Source of the DNA: Candidatus Rokubacteria bacterium RIFCSPLOWO2_02_FULL_72_37
GTDB lineage: Bacteria > Methylomirabilota > Methylomirabilia > Rokubacteriales > CSP1-6
NCBI GenBank assembly: GCA_001790315.1
Contig: MGCE01000032.1
Location: 1 to 9,823 of the forward strand
Direction of reading: 5' to 3'
DNA length: 9,823 nucleotides
Shown: one piece after another, positions 1 through 6,185 of the stretch
Numbering within the stretch: the first letter of the stretch is position 1
Layout of the letters: every line of letters begins with the position of its first letter
Program-made: the position numbers and the translations under genes
The notes under the pieces: model-generated
What the model was told of the DNA's origin: nothing
Seen by the model: only the letters and a program-made list of their open reading frames with translations
The model's database searches: none

Positions 1-1
1 C

Positions 2-1099
2 GAGGACCTCACGCTCGAGGAGGTGCCGGACATCGGCTACGACGATATCGGCGGCCTCGGCGAGCAGATCGAGGCGATCAAGGACGCCGTCGAGCTGCCC
101 TATCTCTACGCCGAATACTACAAGGAGCACAAGCTCACGCCGCCGAAGGGCGTGCTTCTCTACGGGCCGCCCGGCTGCGGCAAGACGATGATCGCCAAGG
201 CGGTCGCGAACAACCTCGCCGAGAAGATCTCGGAGACGCGCGGCGAGAAGATCAAGGGGTACTTCCTCAACATCAAGGGCCCCGAGCTGCTGAACAAGTA
301 CGTGGGCGAGACCGAGCGGAAAATCCGCGAGATCTTCGTGAAGGCGAAGGAGAAGGCGGCCGAGGACGTGCCGGTCATCGTGTTCTTCGACGAGATGGAC
401 GCGTTGTTCCGCACGCGCGGCACCGGGATCTCCTCCGACGTCGAGACCACCATCGTTCCCCAGCTCCTCGCGGAGATCGACGGCGTCGAAGGGCTCAAGA
501 ACGTCATCGTGATCGGCGCCTCGAATCGCCAGGACCTGATCGATCCGGCGATCCTCCGACCCGGCCGACTCGACGTGAAGATCAAGATCGAGCGGCCCGA
601 TCGCGACGCCGCGTCGGACATCTTCAGGAAGTACCTGACGGCGGACGTCCCGATCGCCGAGACCGAGACCCGCGGGAGCGACGTGGCGACGGCCATCGAC
701 GCGATGATCGTGGCCACCGTCGACGCCATGTACGCGCTGAGCGAGGAAAACCGCTTCCTCGAGGTCACCTACGCCAACGGCGACAAGGAGGTTCTCTACT
801 TCAAGGACTTCGCCTCGGGCGCGATGATCGAGTCCGTCGTGCGTCGCGCCAAGAAGCTCGCGCTCAAGCGCTACATCGGCGGGGGCGCGAAGGGCATCGT
901 CGCCGACGACTTCAAGACGGCGGTCCGCGAGGAGTTCAAAGAGAACGAGGACCTGCCGAACACCACGAACCCCGATGACTGGGCGAAGATCGCCGGGAAG
1001 AAGGGCGAGCGCATCGTCTACGTCAAGCCGCTCATGGGCGAGACGAAGGAGAAGCAGCGCGGGGTCGAGAAGATCGTCAACACCGGTCAGTATCTGTGA
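2..1099 (+). CDS. mpa: Proteasome-associated AAA+ ATPase ARC/Mpa, C-terminal part (5' truncated by window)
   Basis: This hexameric ring ATPase recognises pupylated proteins, unfolds them with ATP and threads them into the 20S proteasome in the cytoplasm. The reading frame is open from base 2, so the GTG at 23 is not the true start. About 365 residues are visible; the mycobacterial protein has about 609, so the N-terminal coiled coil that binds Pup and the OB domains lie outside the window. Visible features are the Walker A GPPGCGKT (bases 164-187), Walker B IVFFDEMD (377-400), a sensor-1 region GASNR and an arginine-finger region LRPGRLD near 553-575. The C-terminal block containing EVTYANGDKEV and ENEDLPNTTNPDDWA matches what I recall of mycobacterial Mpa very closely. 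The protein ends GQYL, the tail that docks into alpha-ring pockets of the 20S core. The following gene, dop, starts 93 bases downstream after two hairpins. The family assignment is very secure. Confidence 0.97.
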   Translation, partial: EDLTLEEVPDIGYDDIGGLGEQIEAIKDAVELPYLYAEYYKEHKLTPPKGVLLYGPPGCGKTMIAKAVANNLAEKISETRGEKIKGYFLNIKGPELLNKYVGETERKIREIFVKAKEKAAEDVPVIVFFDEMDALFRTRGTGISSDVETTIVPQLLAEIDGVEGLKNVIVIGASNRQDLIDPAILRPGRLDVKIKIERPDRDAASDIFRKYLTADVPIAETETRGSDVATAIDAMIVATVDAMYALSEENRFLEVTYANGDKEVLYFKDFASGAMIESVVRRAKKLALKRYIGGGAKGIVADDFKTAVREEFKENEDLPNTTNPDDWAKIAGKKGERIVYVKPLMGETKEKQRGVEKIVNTGQYL

Positions 1100-1105
1100 T
1101 GAATA

Positions 1106-1131
1106 GGGGGGCGTCGGACGCCCCCCCATTT
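1106..1131 (+). terminator. GC-rich hairpin just after ARC/mpa (possible terminator or attenuator element)
   Basis: The arms GGGGGGCG (1106-1113) and CGCCCCCC (1119-1126) are perfect complements around the 5-base loop TCGGA; T1114 and A1118 could add a ninth pair. The stem begins 6 bases after the ARC stop codon. Only three T residues (1129-1131) follow, so on its own it is a weak intrinsic terminator, but it could protect the mRNA 3' end or halt readthrough together with the next hairpin. Confidence 0.5.
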
Positions 1132-1132
1132 C

Positions 1133-1170
1133 CCCCCGGCCCGTAGCAATCCCGGGCCGGGGGTTCGTTT
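1133..1170 (+). terminator. Second strong hairpin with T-rich tail between ARC/mpa and dop
   Basis: The arms CCCCCGGCCCG (1133-1143) and CGGGCCGGGGG (1153-1163) form a perfect 11-bp stem with a 9-base loop. The tail TTCGTTT (1164-1170) follows at once. This is the best intrinsic-terminator candidate in the window. It lies 22 bases upstream of the dop start codon, and no clear promoter follows it, so partial termination (attenuation) separating ARC from dop-prcBA expression is a reasonable inference. Confidence 0.6.
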
Positions 1171-1192
1171 CTGCACCGAGGCGAGGGAGCGC

Positions 1193-2689
1193 ATGGCCAT
1201 TCCGAAAGTCATGGGCATCGAGACCGAGTACGGGATCACCGTGAGGAACCAGCCGGATTTCAATCCGATCCTCTCGTCCCTCCTGCTCATCAACTCCTAT
1301 GAGACCTATCGCTCGTCGCGCGTCCGGTGGGACTACGAGGCGGAGAGCCCGCTGCGCGACGCGCGCGGGTTCGAGTACATGGAGGAGAAGGAGGGCACCT
1401 CCAAAGAGGAGTCCCGCCTCATCAACCTCATCCTGTCGAACGGCGCCCGGTTCTACGTCGACCACGCGCACCCGGAGTACTCGAGCCCGGAGACCACGAA
1501 CCCGCGCGACCTGGTGATCTGGGACAGAGCAGGGGAGCGGGTGCTCAACCTCTCGCGGCAGAGAGCCGAGGCGGTCTCACCGCCCGAGCAGCAGATCCTG
1601 ATCTACAAGAACAACACCGACAACAAAGGCAACTCGTACGGCACCCACGAGAACTACCTCATGGACCGCAAGGTGCCGTTCGCACGGATCGTCCAGCACA
1701 TGATGCCGTTCTTCATCTCGCGCCAGATCTTCACCGGCGCGGGCAAGGTCGGGGCCGAAAACAACGCCGACCCCTGCGACTACCAGATCTCGCAGCGGGC
1801 CGACTTCCTCGAGACCGAGGTCGGCCTCGAGACCATGCATTCGCGCCCGATCATCAACACGCGCGACGAACCCCACGCGGACCCGGAGAAGTATCGCCGC
1901 CTGCACGTGATCGTCGGCGACGCGAACATGAGCGAGATCACGACGTACCTCAAGGTCGGCACGATGGCCATCGTGCTCAGCATGGTCGAGGACGATTTCA
2001 TCGACCGCGATTTCTCCGTCGACTCGCCGGTGGCCGCGCTCCGGCGGGTCTCACGCGACCTCGGCTGCCGTGACACGATCCGCCTCAAGGACGGCCGCAC
2101 GATCACGGCGGTGGATCTCCAGCGCGAGTTCCTCGCGATGGCGGAGCGCTACTATCGCGAGCGGGAGCACGAGCCGTGGGTGCGCGATGTGCTCGCGCGC
2201 TGGGAGAGCACGCTCGATCGCCTCGCGGAGGACCCGATGCAGCTCTCGCGCGAGCTCGACTGGGTCGTCAAGCGCCGGCTCATCGAGAATTACATGGCCA
2301 AGCACGGGCTCGGCTGGAACGACTCCCGCGTGCAGATGATCGACCTCCAGTACCACGACGTCCGTCCGGGCAAGGGGCTCTATTACAAGCTCGAGGAGGC
2401 CGAGGCCGTGGATCGCATCACCACGGACGACGAGATCTCCAAGGCGATCTACGACCCGCCCAAGGACACGCGCGCGTATTTCCGGGGGATGTGTCTGCAG
2501 CGCTACGCGGAGGAAATCGTCTCGGCGAGCTGGGACTCCGTGATCTTCGACCTCAAGGAGGGCCCGCTGAAGAAGATCTTCATGCTCGAGCCCCTCCGCG
2601 GCACGGAGGCGCACGTGCGTCAACTCCTGACGGAATCGCCGACGGCGGCCGATCTGCTCCGCAACATCTCCCGCTCGGCGGGGATGTGA
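1193..2689 (+). CDS. dop: Pup deamidase/depupylase Dop
   Basis: Dop converts the C-terminal Gln of Pup to Glu so that PafA can use it, and also removes Pup from modified proteins. The 498-residue protein fits the family length of about 500. It opens with GIETEYGI, in which Glu10 is the expected metal ligand. Its WDYEAESPLRDARGF block at residues 46-60, part of the insertion before the catalytic Asp, distinguishes Dop from PafA. The catalytic Asp is Asp90 in FYVDHAHPEY. Further conserved blocks are YKNNTDN, NTRDEPHADPEKYRRLHVI and WVVKRRLIENY, followed by the small C-terminal domain. The ATG at 1193 is preceded by GAGGGAG (1183-1189), a close Shine-Dalgarno; the ATG at 1211 would leave almost nothing before the conserved Glu and is less likely. 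The stop codon overlaps the prcB start (TGATG), so the genes are probably translationally coupled. Unlike in actinobacteria, no pup gene separates them. Confidence 0.96.
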   Translation: MAIPKVMGIETEYGITVRNQPDFNPILSSLLLINSYETYRSSRVRWDYEAESPLRDARGFEYMEEKEGTSKEESRLINLILSNGARFYVDHAHPEYSSPETTNPRDLVIWDRAGERVLNLSRQRAEAVSPPEQQILIYKNNTDNKGNSYGTHENYLMDRKVPFARIVQHMMPFFISRQIFTGAGKVGAENNADPCDYQISQRADFLETEVGLETMHSRPIINTRDEPHADPEKYRRLHVIVGDANMSEITTYLKVGTMAIVLSMVEDDFIDRDFSVDSPVAALRRVSRDLGCRDTIRLKDGRTITAVDLQREFLAMAERYYREREHEPWVRDVLARWESTLDRLAEDPMQLSRELDWVVKRRLIENYMAKHGLGWNDSRVQMIDLQYHDVRPGKGLYYKLEEAEAVDRITTDDEISKAIYDPPKDTRAYFRGMCLQRYAEEIVSASWDSVIFDLKEGPLKKIFMLEPLRGTEAHVRQLLTESPTAADLLRNISRSAGM

Positions 2690-3501
2690 TGCCGCTCGAG
2701 CGCTGGCAGGGCGTCCTCCGCGACTACGGGAGCGCGAGCTTCGTGGAGCTGCTCCGTCGCGAGTCACCGCACCTGATGCCGGGGAGCGGCCCGGCGGCCT
2801 CCGAGCCGGCCCTGGAGCCTCCGCACGGCACGACCGTGCTCTCGGTCCGCTACCGCGACGGCGTCGTCATGGCGGGCGATCGCCAGGCGACCGCAGGCCT
2901 CCAGGTGGCGAGTCGGCGGATCGAGAAGATCTTCAAGGCCGACGAGTACTCCGGCGTCGGCATCGCGGGAGCCGCGGGGCCGGCGACCGAGATGGCCCGG
3001 CTCTTCCAGACCGAGCTCGAGCACTACGAGAAAGTCGAAGGCGAGAACCTGTCGCTCGAGGGCAAGGCGAACCGCCTCTCGCAGATGATCCGCATGAACC
3101 TGCCGGCGGCGATGCAGGGCCTCGTCGTGGTCCCGATCTTCTCCGGCTTCGACGAGAAGGCGGGCGTGGGCCGCCTGTTCAAGTACGACATCACGGGGGG
3201 CCGCTACGAGGAGTCCAACTACGATGCGCAGGGGTCGGGCGCCAAGGACGCGCGTGACGCGCTGAAGAAGCTGTGGAAGCGCGACCTGCCGCGGGACGAG
3301 GCCCTGCGCGTGGCGCTCGAGGCACTGATCGACGCCGCCGACGAGGATGTCGGCACGGGCGGCCCCGACCTGGTGCGGGGCATCTTCCCGACGGTCAAGA
3401 CCATCACACGCTCGGGCTTCCAGGACGTTCCGGAGGACGAGATCCGCCGCGTGTGCGAGACGATCCTGGCGGAGCGGACGCGCAACGCGGACGGGAGCTG
3501 A
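2689..3501 (+). CDS. prcB: 20S proteasome beta subunit PrcB (catalytic, with propeptide)
   Basis: PrcB forms the two inner heptameric rings that carry the proteolytic sites of the bacterial 20S proteasome. The precursor is 270 residues, against 291 in M. tuberculosis as I recall it. A 47-residue propeptide ends PPHG, and autocleavage before Thr48 (codon at 2830) would expose TTVLSVRY. Counting from Thr48 as Thr1, the catalytic partners fall exactly at Asp17 (in GDR) and Lys33. The propeptide contains SFVELLRRESPHLMPG, resembling the assembly helix of the mycobacterial propeptide. Other family blocks are LEHYEKVEG, NLPAAMQGL and GTGGPDLVRGIFPT. The ATG at 2689 overlaps the dop stop by one base. 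The same frame stays open further upstream, but that DNA is dop in another frame. The partner subunit prcA follows after 3 bases. Confidence 0.97.
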   Translation: MPLERWQGVLRDYGSASFVELLRRESPHLMPGSGPAASEPALEPPHGTTVLSVRYRDGVVMAGDRQATAGLQVASRRIEKIFKADEYSGVGIAGAAGPATEMARLFQTELEHYEKVEGENLSLEGKANRLSQMIRMNLPAAMQGLVVVPIFSGFDEKAGVGRLFKYDITGGRYEESNYDAQGSGAKDARDALKKLWKRDLPRDEALRVALEALIDAADEDVGTGGPDLVRGIFPTVKTITRSGFQDVPEDEIRRVCETILAERTRNADGS

Positions 3502-3504
3502 GCC

Positions 3505-4197
3505 GTGCCCCTCCCCTACTACGTCAGCCCCGAGCAGATGATGAAGGACAAGGCGGAGTATGCCCGCAAGGGCATCGCCCGCGGGCGGTCGATCGTGACG
3601 CTCGAGTATGCGGACGGCATCCTCCTGGTGGCGGAGAACCCGTCCACGCTGCTGCACAAGATCTCGGAGATCTACGACAAGATCGCGTTCGCCGGCGTCG
3701 GCAAGTACAACGAGTTCGAGAACCTCCGCATCGCCGGCATCCGGCACGCGGACGTCAAGGGTTACTCGTACAGCCGCGGTGACGTGACCGCGAAAGCCCT
3801 CGCCAACGCCTACTCCCAGGCGCTCGGCAACATCTTCACCCAGGACATCAAGCCGTTCGAGGTCGAGGTGCTCGTGGCCGAGGTCGGCGAAGGCGATGGC
3901 GGGAAGAACGAGATCTATCACATCCTCTATGACGGCACGATCGAGGACGAGCGCGACTACGCGGCGATGGGCGGGCAGGCGGAGGAAATCCGACGCTTCC
4001 TGAAGGATCACTACCGCGAGGGGTTGTCGCTGGCCGACGCCGTGCAGCTCGGCGTGCGGGCCCTGACCATGACGCAGAACAAGCCCCTCAGCGAGCGCGA
4101 CCTGGAGGTCGCGGTGCTGGATCGCACCAAGGCGCGGCGCAAGTTCCGCCGCATTCCGATGGAGGCGCTCGGCCAACTCCTGGGCACGGCCCGGTAG
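3505..4197 (+). CDS. prcA: 20S proteasome alpha subunit PrcA
   Basis: PrcA forms the two outer rings of the 20S core, gates substrate entry and binds the C-terminal tails of the ARC ATPase. The protein is 230 residues, slightly shorter than the 248 of M. tuberculosis. It begins PLPYYVSPEQMMKDK, the N-terminal gate and first helix, then ARKGIARGRS, LVAENPS, KISEIYDK and GKYNEFENLR, all typical of bacterial alpha subunits. DVTAKALANAYSQ and LEVAVLD occur further on. It has no catalytic N-terminal Thr, as expected. The start is GTG at 3505, only 3 bases after prcB, with GGGAG (3493-3497) inside the prcB end as ribosome-binding site. The missing acidic C-terminal tail accounts for most of the length difference. 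Confidence 0.97.
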   Translation: MPLPYYVSPEQMMKDKAEYARKGIARGRSIVTLEYADGILLVAENPSTLLHKISEIYDKIAFAGVGKYNEFENLRIAGIRHADVKGYSYSRGDVTAKALANAYSQALGNIFTQDIKPFEVEVLVAEVGEGDGGKNEIYHILYDGTIEDERDYAAMGGQAEEIRRFLKDHYREGLSLADAVQLGVRALTMTQNKPLSERDLEVAVLDRTKARRKFRRIPMEALGQLLGTAR

Positions 4198-4210
4198 GTC
4201 GTGCTAGTCT
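4181..4210 (+). promoter_or_regulatory. Possible promoter for pafA at the end of prcA
   Basis: An extended -10-like element TGC-TAGTCT (4202-4210) lies in the 22-base prcA-pafA gap. A poor -35 candidate TGGGCA (4181-4186) sits 18 bases upstream inside prcA. Transcription would start close to 4217, giving an almost leaderless pafA message, which would fit the lack of a clear Shine-Dalgarno before the ATG at 4220. The match to consensus is partial, so this is only a suggestion; pafA may simply be read from the upstream operon. Confidence 0.25.
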
Positions 4211-4219
4211 GACTCACGG

Positions 4220-5575
4220 ATGAAGCGCCGCATCTTCGGGCTCGAGAACGAGTATGGTCTCACCTGCACCCTGAACGGCCAGCGACGCCTGTCTCCGGAC
4301 AACGTCGCGCGGTACCTCTTCGAAAAGGTCATCCCGGGCGCCCGCAACGCCAACGTGTTCCTCGAGAACGGCGCGCGTCTCTATCTCGACACCGGATTCC
4401 ACCCGGAGTACGCCACGCCGGAATGCGACGACGTTCTGGACCTCGTCGTCCACGACAAGGCCGGCGAGCGCGTCGTCGAGGACCTCCTTCACCAGGCCGA
4501 GAAGCGGCTGCGCGAGGACGGGATCTCGGGCAACATCCTGCTCTTCAAGAACAACACCGACTCGGCCGGGAACTCGTACGGCTGCCACGAGAACTACCTG
4601 GTGAGCCGCGACGTGAGCTTCCAGCGTCTGGCCGAGGCGCTGATCCCGTTCTTCGTGACCCGCCAGATCTTCGCAGGCGCGGGCAAGGTCCTGCAGACGC
4701 CGCGCGGGTTCCACTACTGCCTCTCACAGCGCGCGCAGCACATCTGCCAGGAGATTTCCGGGGCGACCACGTCGTCGCGCTCGATCATCAACACGCGCGA
4801 CGAGCCGCACGCCGACGCCGAGCGCTATCGCCGCCTCCACGTGATCGTCGGCGACTCCAACATGTCGGAAGTGGCCACGTACCTGAAGGTCGGCACGACG
4901 GCACTGGTCCTCGACATGATCGAGGACGGATTTTTCGACCGCGACTACTCGTTGCAGTCGCCGGTCCAGGCGATCCGCGACATCTCGCACGACCCGGGCT
5001 TGCGGGAGACGGTCAAGCTCAAGGACGGACGCACGATCAGCGCGCTCGAGATGCAGCTCGAGTACCTCGAGTACGCGACCCGCTACGTCGGCTCGATCAG
5101 CCCCGATCCGACCACGAAGGACGTGCTGGCTCGCTGGACGGACGTCCTCATCAAGCTCGAGTCGGATCCGATGCTGCTCGCCCGGGAGCTCGACTGGGTG
5201 ATCAAGCGCCAGCTCATCGACAAGTTCATGGATCGCCACCGCCTGTCGTGGCGCGATCCGAAGGTCTCGCTGCTCGACCTGCAGTACCACGACATCCGCC
5301 CCGACAAGGGGGTGTACTACCGGCTCGTGGCCAACGACCAGGTCGACCGGATCGCGGACGACGACACGATCGAGCAGGCCAAGCATCTTCCGCCGCAGAC
5401 GACGCGCGCGCGCTTGCGCGGCGAGTTCATCCGTCAGGCCAACCTCAAGGGCAAGGACTACCGCGTCGACTGGGTCTACCTGAAGCTCAACGATCCGGAG
5501 CGCGAGACCATCCTCTGCAAGGACCCGTTCCAGTCACACGACGAGCGGGTCGAGCGCCTCATCCGCTCGTTCTAG
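4220..5575 (+). CDS. pafA: Pup-protein ligase PafA
   Basis: PafA uses ATP to join the C-terminal Glu of Pup to lysine side chains of target proteins, marking them for the proteasome. The 451-residue length matches the family (452 in M. tuberculosis). The N-terminus MKRRIFGLENEYGLTC contains Glu9, the metal ligand; LSPDNVARYLF follows, and NGARLYLD carries the catalytic Asp57. Further blocks are LFKNNTDSAGNSYGCHENY, VTRQIFAGAGKVLQTP, NTRDEPHADAERYRRLHVI and, at the C-terminus, TTRARLRGEFI, KLNDPERETILCKDPF. The insertion typical of Dop before the catalytic Asp is absent, which separates the two paralogues. The gene starts 22 bases after prcA on the same strand, so the ligase is grouped with the protease here rather than lying apart as in mycobacteria. 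No convincing Shine-Dalgarno precedes the ATG. Confidence 0.96.
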   Translation: MKRRIFGLENEYGLTCTLNGQRRLSPDNVARYLFEKVIPGARNANVFLENGARLYLDTGFHPEYATPECDDVLDLVVHDKAGERVVEDLLHQAEKRLREDGISGNILLFKNNTDSAGNSYGCHENYLVSRDVSFQRLAEALIPFFVTRQIFAGAGKVLQTPRGFHYCLSQRAQHICQEISGATTSSRSIINTRDEPHADAERYRRLHVIVGDSNMSEVATYLKVGTTALVLDMIEDGFFDRDYSLQSPVQAIRDISHDPGLRETVKLKDGRTISALEMQLEYLEYATRYVGSISPDPTTKDVLARWTDVLIKLESDPMLLARELDWVIKRQLIDKFMDRHRLSWRDPKVSLLDLQYHDIRPDKGVYYRLVANDQVDRIADDDTIEQAKHLPPQTTRARLRGEFIRQANLKGKDYRVDWVYLKLNDPERETILCKDPFQSHDERVERLIRSF

Positions 5576-5590
5576 CCGGGGCCGCCACCC

Positions 5591-5603
5591 CCACCGGCGG
5601 TGG
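5591..5603 (+). repeat. Small inverted repeat downstream of pafA
   Basis: CCACCG (5591-5596) and CGGTGG (5598-5603) are inverted copies separated by one base, abutting the TTGACA at 5604. As an alternative RNA fold, CCGCC (5582-5586) can pair with GGCGG (5596-5600). There is no T tract, so evidence for a pafA terminator is weak; it may equally be a protein-binding dyad. Confidence 0.3.
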
Positions 5604-5633
5604 TTGACAGCTCCTCCCGGAGGATGCAATTCT
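5604..5633 (+). promoter_or_regulatory. Sigma-70-like promoter for the bactofilin pair, with a dyad in its spacer
   Basis: A perfect -35 hexamer TTGACA (5604-5609) is followed after 18 bases by AATTCT (5628-5633), preceded by TGC as in extended -10 elements. The spacer contains TCCTCC (5612-5617), C, GGAGGA (5619-5624), a perfect 6+1+6 inverted repeat that could be an operator. Predicted transcription start is near 5640, leaving about 58 bases of leader before the first bactofilin. The -35 match is strong and the -10 match is weak. Confidence 0.5.
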
Positions 5634-5697
5634 GGCGTCCCACGTCACTCACCGGCGGCGCTCACCCGAGCGGGTCCCGAACCGAAGGAGGCCTTGG

Positions 5698-6162
5698 ATG
5701 TTCGGACAGCAGAAAGGTCCCCAGAAGACGGCACCGCAAGCGGTCCCCGAGAACGGCAAGCCGGCCGCGGCCATGACGCTCCTCACCGTGGTCGGCGATC
5801 GGGCGCGGATGGAAGGCAAGTTCGACATCGCCGACTCGATCCAGATCGAATGCGAGATCGGCGGCGAGCTGAACGTCGGCGGCAAGCTGGTCATCGGCGA
5901 GAAGGGGGTCGTCCACGCCGACGTCAAGACCGTGGACGCGATCATCATGGGCCACTACGAGGGCAACATGGTCGCGACCGGCAACGTGGAGATCACCGAG
6001 ACCGGCCGCGTCAGCGGCAACATCCAGACCGACTCGCTCGTGATCTCGAAGGGCGGCTTCTTCAACGGCAACGTGACGAAGATGAACGAGCATACGGGCG
6101 GGCGCCAGGTCGTCCTGATCGACGAGAAGCGGGCCGGGCAGCAGACGGCCCAGCAGAGGTAA
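5698..6162 (+). CDS. Bactofilin (polymer-forming cytoskeletal protein), first copy
   Basis: Bactofilins polymerise without nucleotide into filaments or patches that scaffold cell-wall enzymes, organelles or shape determinants, usually at the inner face of the membrane. The 154-residue protein has a disordered Pro/Gln/Lys-rich N-terminus (residues 1-25), a beta-helical core at about 28-130 built from short repeats with regularly spaced Gly and hydrophobic residues (for example LVIGEKGVV at 64-72, then ADVKTVDAIIMG and NIQTDSLVISKGGFFNG), and a polar tail. The start at 5698 is set by GGAGG (5687-5691) six bases upstream. No transmembrane segment is present; the N-terminal MFG followed by basic residues may be a weak membrane anchor as in other bactofilins (inference). 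A second bactofilin follows after 23 bases, so the two are probably co-transcribed. Confidence 0.9.
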   Translation: MFGQQKGPQKTAPQAVPENGKPAAAMTLLTVVGDRARMEGKFDIADSIQIECEIGGELNVGGKLVIGEKGVVHADVKTVDAIIMGHYEGNMVATGNVEITETGRVSGNIQTDSLVISKGGFFNGNVTKMNEHTGGRQVVLIDEKRAGQQTAQQR

Positions 6163-6176
6163 CCCGCGCGCGCGGG
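6163..6176. repeat. Perfect 14-base CG palindrome between the bactofilin genes
   Basis: CCCGCGCGCGCGGG begins immediately after the TAA of the first bactofilin and ends 9 bases before the ATG of the second. It is perfectly self-complementary and could fold in the mRNA near the second start codon, reducing initiation, or it could be a chance product of high GC. No T tract follows, so it is not a typical terminator. Confidence 0.4.
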
Positions 6177-6185
6177 CCGCCGTCC

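Noticed and set aside
160..768. A 202-codon minus-strand ORF opposite the ARC AAA+ domain
   Set aside because: Ser/Arg-rich translation without any domain, opposite a highly conserved ATPase sequence; a shadow frame.
2176..2688. Upstream extension of the prcB frame giving a 441-residue protein
   Set aside because: This part overlaps dop in another frame and reads as Arg/Ala/Gly-rich nonsense; PrcB homologues start near the ATG at 2689, which also gives a propeptide of normal type.
2764..4176. A 470-codon open frame on the minus strand opposite prcB and prcA
   Set aside because: High-GC genes commonly leave long open antisense frames. Its translation is a Arg/Leu/Val/Asp-rich low-complexity string with no recognised domain, and the plus strand encodes two unmistakable proteasome subunits.
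4011..4217. A 68-codon minus-strand ORF of Pup-like size opposite the end of prcA
   Set aside because: It lacks the acidic, helix-forming composition and GGQ/GGE end of Pup; it is Arg/Ser-rich, as expected of an antisense shadow.
5624..5776. Small 50-codon ORF starting inside the pafA-bactofilin gap
   Set aside because: The Shine-Dalgarno-like GGAGG lies directly against its ATG with no spacing, the peptide is Arg/Ser-rich without resemblance to Pup or other families, and it runs into the first bactofilin. The bases are better explained as promoter spacer and -10 region.
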